Origin: Sulfuricurvum sp. PC08-66 | GTDB taxonomy: Bacteria > Campylobacterota > Campylobacteria > Campylobacterales > Sulfurimonadaceae | Direction of reading: 5' to 3' | NCBI GenBank assembly: GCA_000830255.1 | Contig: JQIT01000002.1 | Coordinates: 1 to 64,000 of the forward strand | Length of the DNA stretch: 64,000 nucleotides | In this document: in pieces, positions 26,825-35,516 of the stretch | Numbering within the stretch: the stretch's first letter is position 1 | How the letters are laid out: the number at the start of each line of letters is the position of its first letter | Made by a program: the position numbers and the translations under genes | Notes under the pieces: generated by a model | What the model was told of the DNA's origin: nothing | Seen by the model: only the letters and a program-made list of their open reading frames with translations | Database searches by the model: none

Positions 26825-28591
26825 ATGAACCTCACCACCAAAATCATCCTCTCTCTTATCGCACTGCCTGTCATCGTCATCGGGTGTAATGTGGTCATGG
26901 AGGAGAACGACAAAACTGCCACACAAGAGGAGAAAACTTTCTCTCCCACAATGAGTGCACAAGCCTACGCCGATGCTATCGCCCAAAATGCCGTAGCGGT
27001 TAAAATCGACCAACCTTACTACGTCCAAAATGATACCCCCTACATTACCACCCAATGCTACACCAAACCCAAAGATGCACAAGGCAACATTCACAATCCC
27101 TGCTTCTCTTGCCATATCAACAATGGAAGCGATGCCTTCAAACCCAACTTTTTTGCCGATGATACACTCCAACTCGAATATGATTTCGCATTACCCGCTT
27201 TTGAAAACCGTTTCACCAATCTCTTCCTTGACCGAACAGAGCTTGTGGGTGCTATTAGCGATGTCAACATCACCGCGTACCTACGCCAAGACAACTACTT
27301 TGATGCCAATGGCTCGATAACACTAGCCCAAACACTCACCCATAACCTCCCCACATCGTGGGATGTAGACAAAAATGGCAAATGGGAGGGGTATGTGCCC
27401 GATTGTCAATTCACTTTCGATGCAGAGGGGTTCGATAGAACAGCAGATGGCAACTACACAGGATGGAGAGCGTTTCGCTATCGCCCCTTCTTGGGGACTT
27501 TCTGGCCTACCAACGGCTCTACCGATGATGTGCTTATCAAATTGGGTGACGATTTCATGCGCGACGAAGCGGGTAAATTCAACCTCACCGTCTACAAGGT
27601 CAACCTCGCTATCGTTGAATCCCTCACACATTTCAAAGATGTCACTATCGATGCCGTCAATGAAAAAAGCATCGGCGGTATCGACATCGACGGCAGTGGG
27701 AAACTGGGCATTGCGACCAAAGTAGCCTTCAAAGCCCCCTACGGCATAGGAATGCGTTATGTGGGCAAAGCCAAAAACTACCTGCAAGACAATACTCTCA
27801 AAAAAGTAGCGCGTGGACTCTTCCCTGATGGGACACAATTCCTACATTCAGTACGCTACATCGATGCGGACAAAAATGGCACTATTGCTATGGCACCACG
27901 CATAAAAGAGCTACGCTGGGCAAAAAAAATCGCCTACCAAAACTATGGACAACTTGAAAATGTCGCCTTTAATGAGATAAAAGAGCGTCACTTTTTCCCT
28001 GAACGCACCAAAACCGTCCAAGGCGATGCAGAGCGTGGACTCTACAATGGATTGGGTTGGATTTATCAAGGCTTCATCGAAGATGCCCAAGGAGAGCTAC
28101 GTCCCCAAAACTACGAAGAAACTGCCTACTGCATCGGCTGTCACGGTAATTTGGGCGCTACGACCGACACTATCTTCTCCTTTGCACGCAAACTCGATGG
28201 CAATGAGAGCTGGCTACACTGGAGCCAAAAAGGTCTCGTAGGTATCTCTGACCGAAATATCTCTATCGAAGGCGAAACGGAATATGTGCACTATCTCAAA
28301 GCCAACGGAGCAGGCGATGAGTTTAGAGGCAACGATGAGATAAAAGCCAAATTTTTCGATGCCAACGGCTCACTCAACACCAAAGCAGAGGCTATCAAAG
28401 CAGACATCACTCAGCTCATCTTCCCCTCTTATGAGCGTGCGATGCAGCTTAACAAAGCGTACAAAATCATCGTCGATGAACAAAGCTTCATCAAAGGACG
28501 CGATGCCCACGTCAAACCTCTCGACGATACCGTCTTCAAACGTATCGAGAGCGATGAGACGGGCATAAAAACCTCTATCTCCTACAAATAG
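26825..28591 (+). CDS. Di-haem cytochrome c lipoprotein of unknown family
   Basis: A 588-residue secreted lipoprotein (lipobox VIVIGC, Cys21). Two haem motifs lie far apart: C93-F-S-C96-H97 and C436-I-G-C439-H440. Between and around them are three calcium-loop-like sequences, D180-V-D-K-N184-G, D287-I-D-G-S-G and D347-A-D-K-N351-G. I do not recognise the family; no peroxidase or reductase signature is evident. GAAGGAG precedes the ATG at 26825. Its stop abuts the ATG of the tri-haem peroxidase-like gene, so the two proteins are made together and probably interact. Confidence 0.75.
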   Translation: MNLTTKIILSLIALPVIVIGCNVVMEENDKTATQEEKTFSPTMSAQAYADAIAQNAVAVKIDQPYYVQNDTPYITTQCYTKPKDAQGNIHNPCFSCHINNGSDAFKPNFFADDTLQLEYDFALPAFENRFTNLFLDRTELVGAISDVNITAYLRQDNYFDANGSITLAQTLTHNLPTSWDVDKNGKWEGYVPDCQFTFDAEGFDRTADGNYTGWRAFRYRPFLGTFWPTNGSTDDVLIKLGDDFMRDEAGKFNLTVYKVNLAIVESLTHFKDVTIDAVNEKSIGGIDIDGSGKLGIATKVAFKAPYGIGMRYVGKAKNYLQDNTLKKVARGLFPDGTQFLHSVRYIDADKNGTIAMAPRIKELRWAKKIAYQNYGQLENVAFNEIKERHFFPERTKTVQGDAERGLYNGLGWIYQGFIEDAQGELRPQNYEETAYCIGCHGNLGATTDTIFSFARKLDGNESWLHWSQKGLVGISDRNISIEGETEYVHYLKANGAGDEFRGNDEIKAKFFDANGSLNTKAEAIKADITQLIFPSYERAMQLNKAYKIIVDEQSFIKGRDAHVKPLDDTVFKRIESDETGIKTSISYK

Positions 28592-30094
28592 ATGCGCGTA
28601 GCACTTCTACTATTACTCATTATAGGCGTTGCTGGGTGTATACCCTCTACGCAAAGTAACACTGCATCGACTCAAGAGAGCAACCAAAGCAGTACTATCG
28701 TCGATGACAATGTCACCATCATCGATAATGAAGCCAACTGCACCGCCTACGATGCCAATATCACGCAAGGTCGTGCACTCTTCACCCAAAACTGTGTTGT
28801 ATGTCACGCCAATGATGGCTACAGTGGCGATCAGGATATTCGAGGTCGTACAGCCTACCAAATAGAATGGGCTTTTAATGGTGTAGCACAAATGTCTGGA
28901 TATGACTTCGATACGCTTTTTAGTGATGCAGATGTCATCGCAATCGAGAGTTATCTCGCACAGCTACAGAGCAATCCAGCCATTGTTACCCAAACAGTCT
29001 GCAGTGATGCTACCTCCAAAGCACTTTTGGGTAGTACACTCTTCGTAGACAAAAACCTCTCGCTTACACGTACCCTCGCCTGTTCTAGTTGTCACAATCC
29101 CTCTCGCGCTTTCGTCGATGGACGCTACCACACGATGAACGGCACACACCCTGTCAATGGCGCACTCTCATTAGGCGATGATGGTGTTTCGCTAGGTGGT
29201 CGTAATGCTCCTACGGTGCTCTATGCGCAGTTTAGCCCCACCTTCGCGCAAGGAAATGACGGCAACTACACAGGCGGACAGTTTCACGATGGACGCGCCG
29301 CTACGCTCATGCACCAAGCCAAAGGTCCTTTTCTGGACACCGCTGAGATGATGATGCCCAGCGCAGGTGCCGTCATAGAACGAGTCAAAGCCAATCCTAG
29401 CTATGTATCACAGCTCAAAACACTCTATGGCGCAACAGTACTCGATAGCAACACCACTGCCTACGATGCGGTAGCCGATGCTATAGCGACCTTTGAGCGC
29501 AATGCCATTTTCGCACCCTTTGACTCCAAATACGATAGATTCAAAGAGGGAAACTACACCATGAGCACCCTCGAAGCGCAAGGCTACGCGCTCTTCTTCT
29601 CCAATGCCCTCTCGTGCAAAAAGTGCCACACTATCAATAGCGCCAGCGAAAAAGCGTCGCACGAACTCTTCACCAACTACGCCTACGAAAACATCGGTAC
29701 ACCGCGCAATCTAGTAGCCTTACAAGCACGTGATGGCAACACTTCACATATCGACCTAGGCTTGGGCGGACGTAGCGACATCAACGACTCGCGTCACTAC
29801 GGCAAGGTCAAAGTCCCAACGCTACGCAATATCGCTATCACCGCGCCCTACATGCACAACGGTGTATTCCAAAGCCTCGAAGCAGTTTTAGCCTTTTATG
29901 ACCATAGGTCAGCTCAAGGCTCACACGCTACCAACCCCGAAACAAACGCATCATGGGAAAGCGCTGATGTGAATGCCACTATCAACCGCACACTTTTGGA
30001 AGCGAGCGCACCTTTGAGTGACAGCGATATTGCTGCGCTTGTAGCGTTTTTGAAACTCTTGACAGATGCACGTTATGAGAGTCTGCTCGACTAA
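28592..30094 (+). CDS. Tri-haem MauG/cytochrome c peroxidase-family lipoprotein
   Basis: A 500-residue lipoprotein (lipobox GVAGC, Cys16). An N-terminal mono-haem cytochrome domain (C68-V-V-C71-H72, about 55-125) is fused to a di-haem peroxidase domain with C164-S-S-C167-H168 and C342-K-K-C345-H346. The second half ends with the typical TLRNIAITAPYMHNGVF motif of the cytochrome c peroxidase/MauG superfamily. Members either reduce hydrogen peroxide or oxidise a partner protein. The fused N-terminal haem could deliver electrons. It starts at the base after the stop of the di-haem lipoprotein gene. Confidence 0.85.
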   Translation: MRVALLLLLIIGVAGCIPSTQSNTASTQESNQSSTIVDDNVTIIDNEANCTAYDANITQGRALFTQNCVVCHANDGYSGDQDIRGRTAYQIEWAFNGVAQMSGYDFDTLFSDADVIAIESYLAQLQSNPAIVTQTVCSDATSKALLGSTLFVDKNLSLTRTLACSSCHNPSRAFVDGRYHTMNGTHPVNGALSLGDDGVSLGGRNAPTVLYAQFSPTFAQGNDGNYTGGQFHDGRAATLMHQAKGPFLDTAEMMMPSAGAVIERVKANPSYVSQLKTLYGATVLDSNTTAYDAVADAIATFERNAIFAPFDSKYDRFKEGNYTMSTLEAQGYALFFSNALSCKKCHTINSASEKASHELFTNYAYENIGTPRNLVALQARDGNTSHIDLGLGGRSDINDSRHYGKVKVPTLRNIAITAPYMHNGVFQSLEAVLAFYDHRSAQGSHATNPETNASWESADVNATINRTLLEASAPLSDSDIAALVAFLKLLTDARYESLLD

Positions 30095-30105
30095 CGCGTA
30101 ACAGC

Positions 30106-30861
30106 CTAATCCACAAACTGAATAGGCCCTTCACTCGTACCCTCGACAAACTGCTGTACATAGGGATTTTGCGTCTCTTGGAAATGGCGCACATCACCGT
30201 ACTCGATGATTTTGCCGTCCCACAGCATCGCCATTTTGTCACTGCTTTTGAAAGCCTCTTTCATATCGTGTGAGATGAGGATGCTTGTCACGCGCAGTTG
30301 GGCTTGGAGATTTTTGATCATTTGGGTGATATGGTCGCTACTGATGGGGTCTAGTCCTGAAGTAGGCTCATCGTAGAGAATAATTTTGGGCTTGGAGACG
30401 AGCGTACGGGCAAGTCCCACACGTTTGCGCATACCGCCACTTAGCTCATGGGGCATGAGAGAGAGCACCTCTTTGGGGTCTAGCCCTACCATCGAGAGAG
30501 AGCGTTCTGCTTCGTAGTGCATCTCTTTGAGTGTCATGGTCGTATGTTCAGCCAACGGAAAAATAACATTATCACGCACATTCATCGAGTCAAAAAGGGC
30601 GCCACTTTGGAACAAAAAGCCCGTGACTCGACGCACATTCATCAGCGCTTCGTTGCCACCGTGACTGATGTCGTGCCCATCGACGATGATTTGACCGCTA
30701 TCGGCTTGGAGGAGTCCCACGATATGTTTGATGATGGTACTTTTGCCACCACCCGATACGCCCAAAATCGTGGTAGTTTTGCCCGCTTCGATATCTAGGT
30801 CAATGCCTTTGAGGATACGGCGCTCACCGAAGGCTTTGTGGACGTTGCGAAAATGTATCAT
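30106..30861 (-). CDS. ABC transporter ATPase, MlaF-like
   Basis: A 251-residue ATPase with Walker A (GVSGGGKST), signature LSGGMRKRVGLARTL and Walker B (IILYDEPTSGLDP). The pattern fits the MlaF group that powers phospholipid traffic between outer and inner membranes together with MlaE and MlaD. Neither partner is in the window, so it must work with subunits encoded elsewhere. Its ATG overlaps the DUF4149 stop (ATGA). Confidence 0.82.
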   Translation of the reverse strand: MIHFRNVHKAFGERRILKGIDLDIEAGKTTTILGVSGGGKSTIIKHIVGLLQADSGQIIVDGHDISHGGNEALMNVRRVTGFLFQSGALFDSMNVRDNVIFPLAEHTTMTLKEMHYEAERSLSMVGLDPKEVLSLMPHELSGGMRKRVGLARTLVSKPKIILYDEPTSGLDPISSDHITQMIKNLQAQLRVTSILISHDMKEAFKSSDKMAMLWDGKIIEYGDVRHFQETQNPYVQQFVEGTSEGPIQFVD

Positions 30862-31328
30862 AGTTTGGGACGCACCAACTGCCCAAATCGACGCAACAAG
30901 AGCACCAAAAGCGCCACCAAAAGAATTTTGAAATCCAATTCACTCCCAAAATGTACCTTCTCAAAGAGCGGTGTATCGGTCGTGTGTGCGGCTTGCATGC
31001 TCAAAATATCTGGCGTGTAATAAAAGACAAAGAGCGCCATCGTCGCCACTGCCACCGCCGCACTTCCCATCACGCCCATATCTTTGCGACCCATTTTGTA
31101 GTCGTACCCTTCGTACAGCGCGATGAAAATCATCATCGCCATCCACCAGTAGTTGCTACGCACAAAAATCTCCGTCATCACCAGCCCAGCGTCATAGCGC
31201 GCAAGTGGCACAGCCAAAAGCGTCTCGGTATGAAAGACCACAGGCGCTACAATCACGCCCAAAACAAGCACCACACCTACACTCATAGCCAACGCCACCA
31301 AATAGCCTATTACAATATATCGACGCAT
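30858..31328 (-). CDS. DUF4149-type membrane protein
   Basis: A 156-residue protein with four predicted membrane helices (about 5-30, 60-78, 86-108 and 133-150). The FVRSNYWWMAMMI region and overall layout fit DUF4149, whose function is not known. The start is one of two adjacent ATGs inside ATGATG that also contains the prmC stop; the second has better spacing from AAGGAG. It sits between prmC and the MlaF-like gene, so it could be an accessory membrane partner, but nothing in the sequence proves this. Confidence 0.7.
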   Translation of the reverse strand: MRRYIVIGYLVALAMSVGVVLVLGVIVAPVVFHTETLLAVPLARYDAGLVMTEIFVRSNYWWMAMMIFIALYEGYDYKMGRKDMGVMGSAAVAVATMALFVFYYTPDILSMQAAHTTDTPLFEKVHFGSELDFKILLVALLVLLLRRFGQLVRPKL

Positions 31329-32152
31329 CATCTCTCCTTGGTTTGTATCACAAAGCCTCTGTCGTGCCCTGCATAATCGCTGTAGAATTCTACCCCATAG
31401 CCGTCCCGATTGGCGCAATATTCCATCACATTTGCGCGTTGGTCGTAGCCCATTTCACACGCAAAGAGCGCGATTTTGTCGCTGTAGAGACGCTGTAAAA
31501 GTCGCACGATAAGCTCATCGCCTCTCGACCCCCCAAAGAGCGCATTTTGCGGCTCATACCCTAGTGGTTTTTCCAGCGCTACGTCCAGAGCAATATAGGG
31601 AGGATTCGATACGAGTACATCGATAGCGCCATGATAATTATCGAGCAAATCACTCTGCCCAAGTTCGATACGCTGTGTCAAACCGTATCGAGCGATGTTT
31701 TTGGCGGCAAGCTCCAGCGCCAAAGGGCTAATATCTAATCCTACGATGCGCGCATATGGGAGTTTTTGCGCCAAAACAATAGAGATAATGCCACTGCCTA
31801 TGCCCACCTCGACAATGGTACCTGCAAAATCGGCAGGCACCTTTGCCAACACCGCATCGATGAGCAGCTCCGTCTCAGGTCGTGCGATAAGGGCGCGGCT
31901 ATCAGCAAAGAAGTTTTGCGAATAGAAACTCACCTCACCCACGATGTACTCGATAGGCTCATGTGCCTCTCTACGCGCTACAAAAGCGTCAAAATCACCA
32001 CTCTCTACAAGCGCATCTGGGTGTGTCACGACCCAATTTCGCTCCACACCCAACGCATGGGCAAGGAGCAAGCCTGCCTCTTTGCGAGGAGACGCTACGT
32101 GCGCCAATCGACGCGCACCGCTATCGAGCAACTCTTGGACGCTTACAGGCAT
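31328..32152 (-). CDS. prmC: Release factor glutamine methyltransferase
   Basis: Methylates the GGQ glutamine of peptide release factors using SAM. The 274-residue protein has an N-terminal helical domain and a Rossmann domain with IVEVGIGSGIISIVLA and the catalytic SNPPYIAL motif. The gene is immediately downstream of the M48 protease gene with no gap and overlaps DUF4149. Confidence 0.94.
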   Translation of the reverse strand: MPVSVQELLDSGARRLAHVASPRKEAGLLLAHALGVERNWVVTHPDALVESGDFDAFVARREAHEPIEYIVGEVSFYSQNFFADSRALIARPETELLIDAVLAKVPADFAGTIVEVGIGSGIISIVLAQKLPYARIVGLDISPLALELAAKNIARYGLTQRIELGQSDLLDNYHGAIDVLVSNPPYIALDVALEKPLGYEPQNALFGGSRGDELIVRLLQRLYSDKIALFACEMGYDQRANVMEYCANRDGYGVEFYSDYAGHDRGFVIQTKER

Positions 32153-33349
32153 CTATGCCTCTACACCCATCGCTTTGAAGCGCTCTAGTACGGGAGGATG
32201 CGTCGCATAGAAAAAATTATAGAGAGGATGCGCTCTAGGAAACGCACGGTTTTCAATCACCAATTTTTTCAACGCACTCACCAAATGCACCTGCCCACCC
32301 AACTGCGAACCATACGCATCCGCGGCAAACTCATGCGCACGACTGACACGTCCCATGATGGGCATCAGCGCAAAAAAGAGGACATTAGAGAGCAAAAGAA
32401 AAAGCACCATCGTCGCTCCCGTTGATACATCTATGCCCATCGAGGAGAAAAGCTCCAAGGGCAAATTACCAAAAACCGCCAACACCACGAAAAGCAATCC
32501 ACCTGTCAACGCGATATTTTTGTAGATATCGCCATGGCGAAAGTGCCCTAGCTCATGCCCTAGCACCGCTACTATCTCATCGACAGAGAGTTTGGCGATG
32601 AGCGTATCATAAAGCACCACACGTTTTTGACGTCCAAGCCCTGCGAAATAGGCATTGAGTCGGCTATCACGACGGCTTGCATCGCTCACATAGAGTCCTT
32701 GCGCATTGAAGCCAGAAGCCGCAAAAAGGCTCTCCAAACGGCTTTTGAGTGTCTCATCGACAATAGGTGAGAGCTTGTCAAAGAAAAGCGCGCGCACCAC
32801 AGGAAAGAGAATATTAAGCAGCACAATCACCCCCAACAAAAAGGTAAAAGTGTAGAGCCACCACAGCGACGAACTCTCGATAATGAGCCACACCACCGCC
32901 ACGATGCCATAAATCGCCACCGTCCCAATGACCCATGAAATAAGCGTATCTTTGACGAAGAGCCCCACGGTACTTTTGTTGAACCCGAAGCGGCTATCGA
33001 TACCAAACGTCTGATAAATACCCAAGGGCAACGTCACGATAACATTGACCACCATAAACGCCATGACGCCCAAGAACGCCCCGTTGAGCGTCCCATCGAG
33101 CCAAAAATGGCGCTCCAAGAACGCCAATCCGCCCCCGACCCAGACAAAAAAGAGCAGATACTCTAGCATCGCTCCCACCATAGCTACACGCTCTTTGGCG
33201 ATGGCGTAGCGTGCTGCGACGAGGTATTCAGATGCACTCATGAGTACAGGGTGCTCCTTTTGGCTATCGATATAGCCAATGTGCATCACCGAAATGTAGA
33301 GTCGTAGCGCAATATAAAGCGTAAAAATTATTGTCAATCCCATAAGCAT
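32153..33349 (-). CDS. M48 (Ste24-type) integral membrane zinc protease
   Basis: A 398-residue multi-pass membrane metalloprotease. The zinc motif is H265-E-L-G-H269 in AVLGHELGHFRHGD and the third ligand is E340 in AHEFAADAYG. At least six hydrophobic stretches precede or surround the active site, and the long N-terminal membrane part resembles CAAX protease 1/Ste24 more than HtpX. In bacteria these enzymes probably clear faulty membrane proteins. The ATG at 33349 follows AGGGGG and leads the M48-prmC-DUF4149-mlaF run. Confidence 0.9.
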   Translation of the reverse strand: MLMGLTIIFTLYIALRLYISVMHIGYIDSQKEHPVLMSASEYLVAARYAIAKERVAMVGAMLEYLLFFVWVGGGLAFLERHFWLDGTLNGAFLGVMAFMVVNVIVTLPLGIYQTFGIDSRFGFNKSTVGLFVKDTLISWVIGTVAIYGIVAVVWLIIESSSLWWLYTFTFLLGVIVLLNILFPVVRALFFDKLSPIVDETLKSRLESLFAASGFNAQGLYVSDASRRDSRLNAYFAGLGRQKRVVLYDTLIAKLSVDEIVAVLGHELGHFRHGDIYKNIALTGGLLFVVLAVFGNLPLELFSSMGIDVSTGATMVLFLLLSNVLFFALMPIMGRVSRAHEFAADAYGSQLGGQVHLVSALKKLVIENRAFPRAHPLYNFFYATHPPVLERFKAMGVEA

Positions 33350-33368
33350 GTTATCCCCCTTGTGAAAG

Positions 33369-33399
33369 GCGCATTGTAGCCTTTTTGACTATAATGCGC
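33369..33399. promoter_or_regulatory. Near-palindromic divergent promoter between the M48 protease and SCO1-like genes
   Basis: GCGCATTGTAG (33369-33379) and CTATAATGCGC (33389-33399) are inverted repeats matching at 10 of 11 positions, separated by nine bases. Each arm contains a minus 10 box: TACAAT on the minus strand (33373-33378) and TATAAT on the plus strand (33390-33395). The symmetry may be two back-to-back promoters or an operator on top of them. Confidence 0.5.
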
Positions 33400-33420
33400 A
33401 AAATTTTCGAGGAGCATTGC

Positions 33421-33975
33421 ATGCGCCACAGGCTCTACAAAATCGCCTATTTTATTTCGGCATTAATGCTCTTGGGGGCATTGGGATTGGGGCTCTTTTG
33501 GGGTGACAAAACGCAAGGTATCCATCGCGATACGCCCATCGAGCTTCCTTTCGCCGTAGACCCCCATCACACGGTGGTGCTGCTCTATTTTGGGTATGTG
33601 GGATGCCAAAACATCTGCACTCCCATGCTAGAGGAGATAGCCACACTCTACCATGAGCACACTATCTCCTCTAATGTAGGACTCTATTTTGTCAATCTCT
33701 CCACCCCCGCACTGGGCGCGCAGGAGTTTGCTAGCTTTTTTCATCCCGATTTTCGTGGCATCGATTTGCACAACACCCCTCGTCAAGCACTCATGCGTGC
33801 GTGTGAAGCCTACAGTAGCGATGGACTCATCGATAGAGATGCGCTAGAGCACACCCCCTATCTTTACCTCGTCACGCGCGATGATATGGGGAGTTTTAGG
33901 CTAAAATACACCTATATTTCTCGTCCGTTAAACGCCACTTCACTAAGAGATGACATCACAAAGGAACTCCCATGA
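33421..33975 (+). CDS. SCO1/SenC-family copper protein
   Basis: A membrane-anchored thioredoxin-fold protein of 184 residues (helix about 8-27). The copper-binding set is complete: C62-x3-C66 in [11 protein letters not shown] and the distal His144 in [13 protein letters not shown]1 proteins deliver copper to, or reduce, the CuA site of cytochrome oxidases. I chose ATG 33421, which follows GAGGAG; an upstream in-frame start lacks support. It overlaps the chemoreceptor gene by four bases. No oxidase is encoded in the window. Confidence 0.85.
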   Translation: MRHRLYKIAYFISALMLLGALGLGLFWGDKTQGIHRDTPIELPFAVDPHHTVVLLYFGYVGCQNICTPMLEEIATLYHEHTISSNVGLYFVNLSTPALGAQEFASFFHPDFRGIDLHNTPRQALMRACEAYSSDGLIDRDALEHTPYLYLVTRDDMGSFRLKYTYISRPLNATSLRDDITKELP

Positions 33976-35516
33976 AACTCGCTGCTTTGCTTGGTCAATA
34001 CCACCAGCTCTCGCCGCTTTTTAGCCAAAACCTCACGCGTGAAGCACGCAATGCCGACAAAACCTTCTTGGTGATTTTTGTCGTCAATTGGATTATTGTA
34101 GGTCTTTTGACCTCGTTAAGTTACGGTACCTATATGTTGGGTATTTTAGGGGGAGGCGTGGTGACACTTTTGGCGTTTGGTGCCTATGCGCTTTTCGGCG
34201 GTACATCGATGTCACGTATCCTTTTTGGGATGCTCATTATGGCGTTCCCCATTATTATGATTCAACAGCATCTAGGGCGTATTGAAATGCACTTCCATGT
34301 CTTCGTAGTCTTGGCCTTTATGTCGCTCTACAAAGATATTTTGCCTCTCGTAGCCGCTGCGCTCACGATTGCAGTGCATCACCTCCTTTTTACCTACCTC
34401 CAACTCAACGGTGTCACGCTGGGTGATACGGCTATCGTGCTTTTCAACTACGGATGCGGTTGGGATATTACCTTTTTGCATGCCGCGTTTGTCGTACTAG
34501 AAGCCATCGTACTAGGGTATGTCATTTATATGATTACCTCACAATACCTCAACTCTATGCAGGTACTCCAAAATGTCGATACCATCACCCGCTCCAAAGA
34601 TTTGACCCTCCTAGAAAAGAGCAACGACGAAGAGTCACGCGCTTTTAGTGCGTTCATCGATGCACTCAAAACTGTTCTCAATACCGCCAAATCCTCTGCG
34701 ATGCAAACCGCAACGATTACCCAAAAAATTGGTCAAATCACGCAAGCTCTTAATGTCGATGCCAAAGCGCAAAAAAGCACTGTACACGACATCACACAAG
34801 CCAGCAGCGTGATGAAAAACAAACTTCACGAGACCAACGAGCACACCTTGGAGGCAAAAGCCAAAGTCGAAGAGGCAAACAGCAATCTACTTGCCATGCA
34901 AAAGCACATTACGCAGTTCGCCCAAGATGTAGAGCAAACCGCCCAAACCGAAAATGAGCTATCGACCAAACTCAACGAGCTTACCCAATCGGCTGAAGAG
35001 ATTAAAAATATTTTGACTGTTATCTCCGATGTAGCAGACCAAACAAACCTCCTCGCGCTCAATGCCGCTATCGAAGCCGCACGCGCAGGAGAGCATGGAC
35101 GCGGATTTGCCGTCGTCGCCGATGAAGTACGCAAATTGGCTGAACGTACCCAACGCTCTCTCTCTGAGATTCACAGCACCGTCAATGTGGTCGTCCAAGC
35201 TATCAACGACGCAAGTGAAACGATGCACCACAATGCACAGATGATTACCACATTGAGCCAAACCTCTTCGCAAGTACGCACAACTCTCGATGCGACGACG
35301 ACACTTGTGACCCAAGCGGCACGCCTCTCCAACAGCTCTAGCACCAATTTCAATCAAAACATTACGCACCTCGATACCCTCGTCTCCAATATCAACAGCG
35401 TCGAGGCTATCACGAGCAAAAACTTTGACAACGTCCAAAACATCGTCCAAACCATCGATACCCTCGTCAAAAGTGCATCACAACTCACACAAGAACTGGA
35501 GAGCTTTCACACCTAA
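33972..35516 (+). CDS. Polytopic methyl-accepting chemotaxis protein with histidine-rich membrane sensor
   Basis: A 514-residue chemoreceptor. Instead of a periplasmic domain it has about six membrane helices (30-190) containing His100, His107, His109, His136, His137 and His170, in motifs such as EMHFHVF and AVHHLLF. The cytoplasmic part is a classical signalling coiled coil whose tip is [21 protein letters not shown] histidine-based metal or haem site in the membrane domain is plausible but inferred. Translational overlap with the SCO1-like gene suggests a copper or redox stimulus. CheY is encoded later in the window. Confidence 0.88.
   Translation: MKLAALLGQYHQLSPLFSQNLTREARNADKTFLVIFVVNWIIVGLLTSLSYGTYMLGILGGGVVTLLAFGAYALFGGTSMSRILFGMLIMAFPIIMIQQHLGRIEMHFHVFVVLAFMSLYKDILPLVAAALTIAVHHLLFTYLQLNGVTLGDTAIVLFNYGCGWDITFLHAAFVVLEAIVLGYVIYMITSQYLNSMQVLQNVDTITRSKDLTLLEKSNDEESRAFSAFIDALKTVLNTAKSSAMQTATITQKIGQITQALNVDAKAQKSTVHDITQASSVMKNKLHETNEHTLEAKAKVEEANSNLLAMQKHITQFAQDVEQTAQTENELSTKLNELTQSAEEIKNILTVISDVADQTNLLALNAAIEAARAGEHGRGFAVVADEVRKLAERTQRSLSEIHSTVNVVVQAINDASETMHHNAQMITTLSQTSSQVRTTLDATTTLVTQAARLSNSSSTNFNQNITHLDTLVSNINSVEAITSKNFDNVQNIVQTIDTLVKSASQLTQELESFHT

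Noticed and set aside
30858-31418. Longer DUF4149 reading from 31418
   Set aside because: It would start within prmC with an Arg-rich non-membrane stretch; the ATG pair after AAGGAG at 31328-31331 is more plausible.
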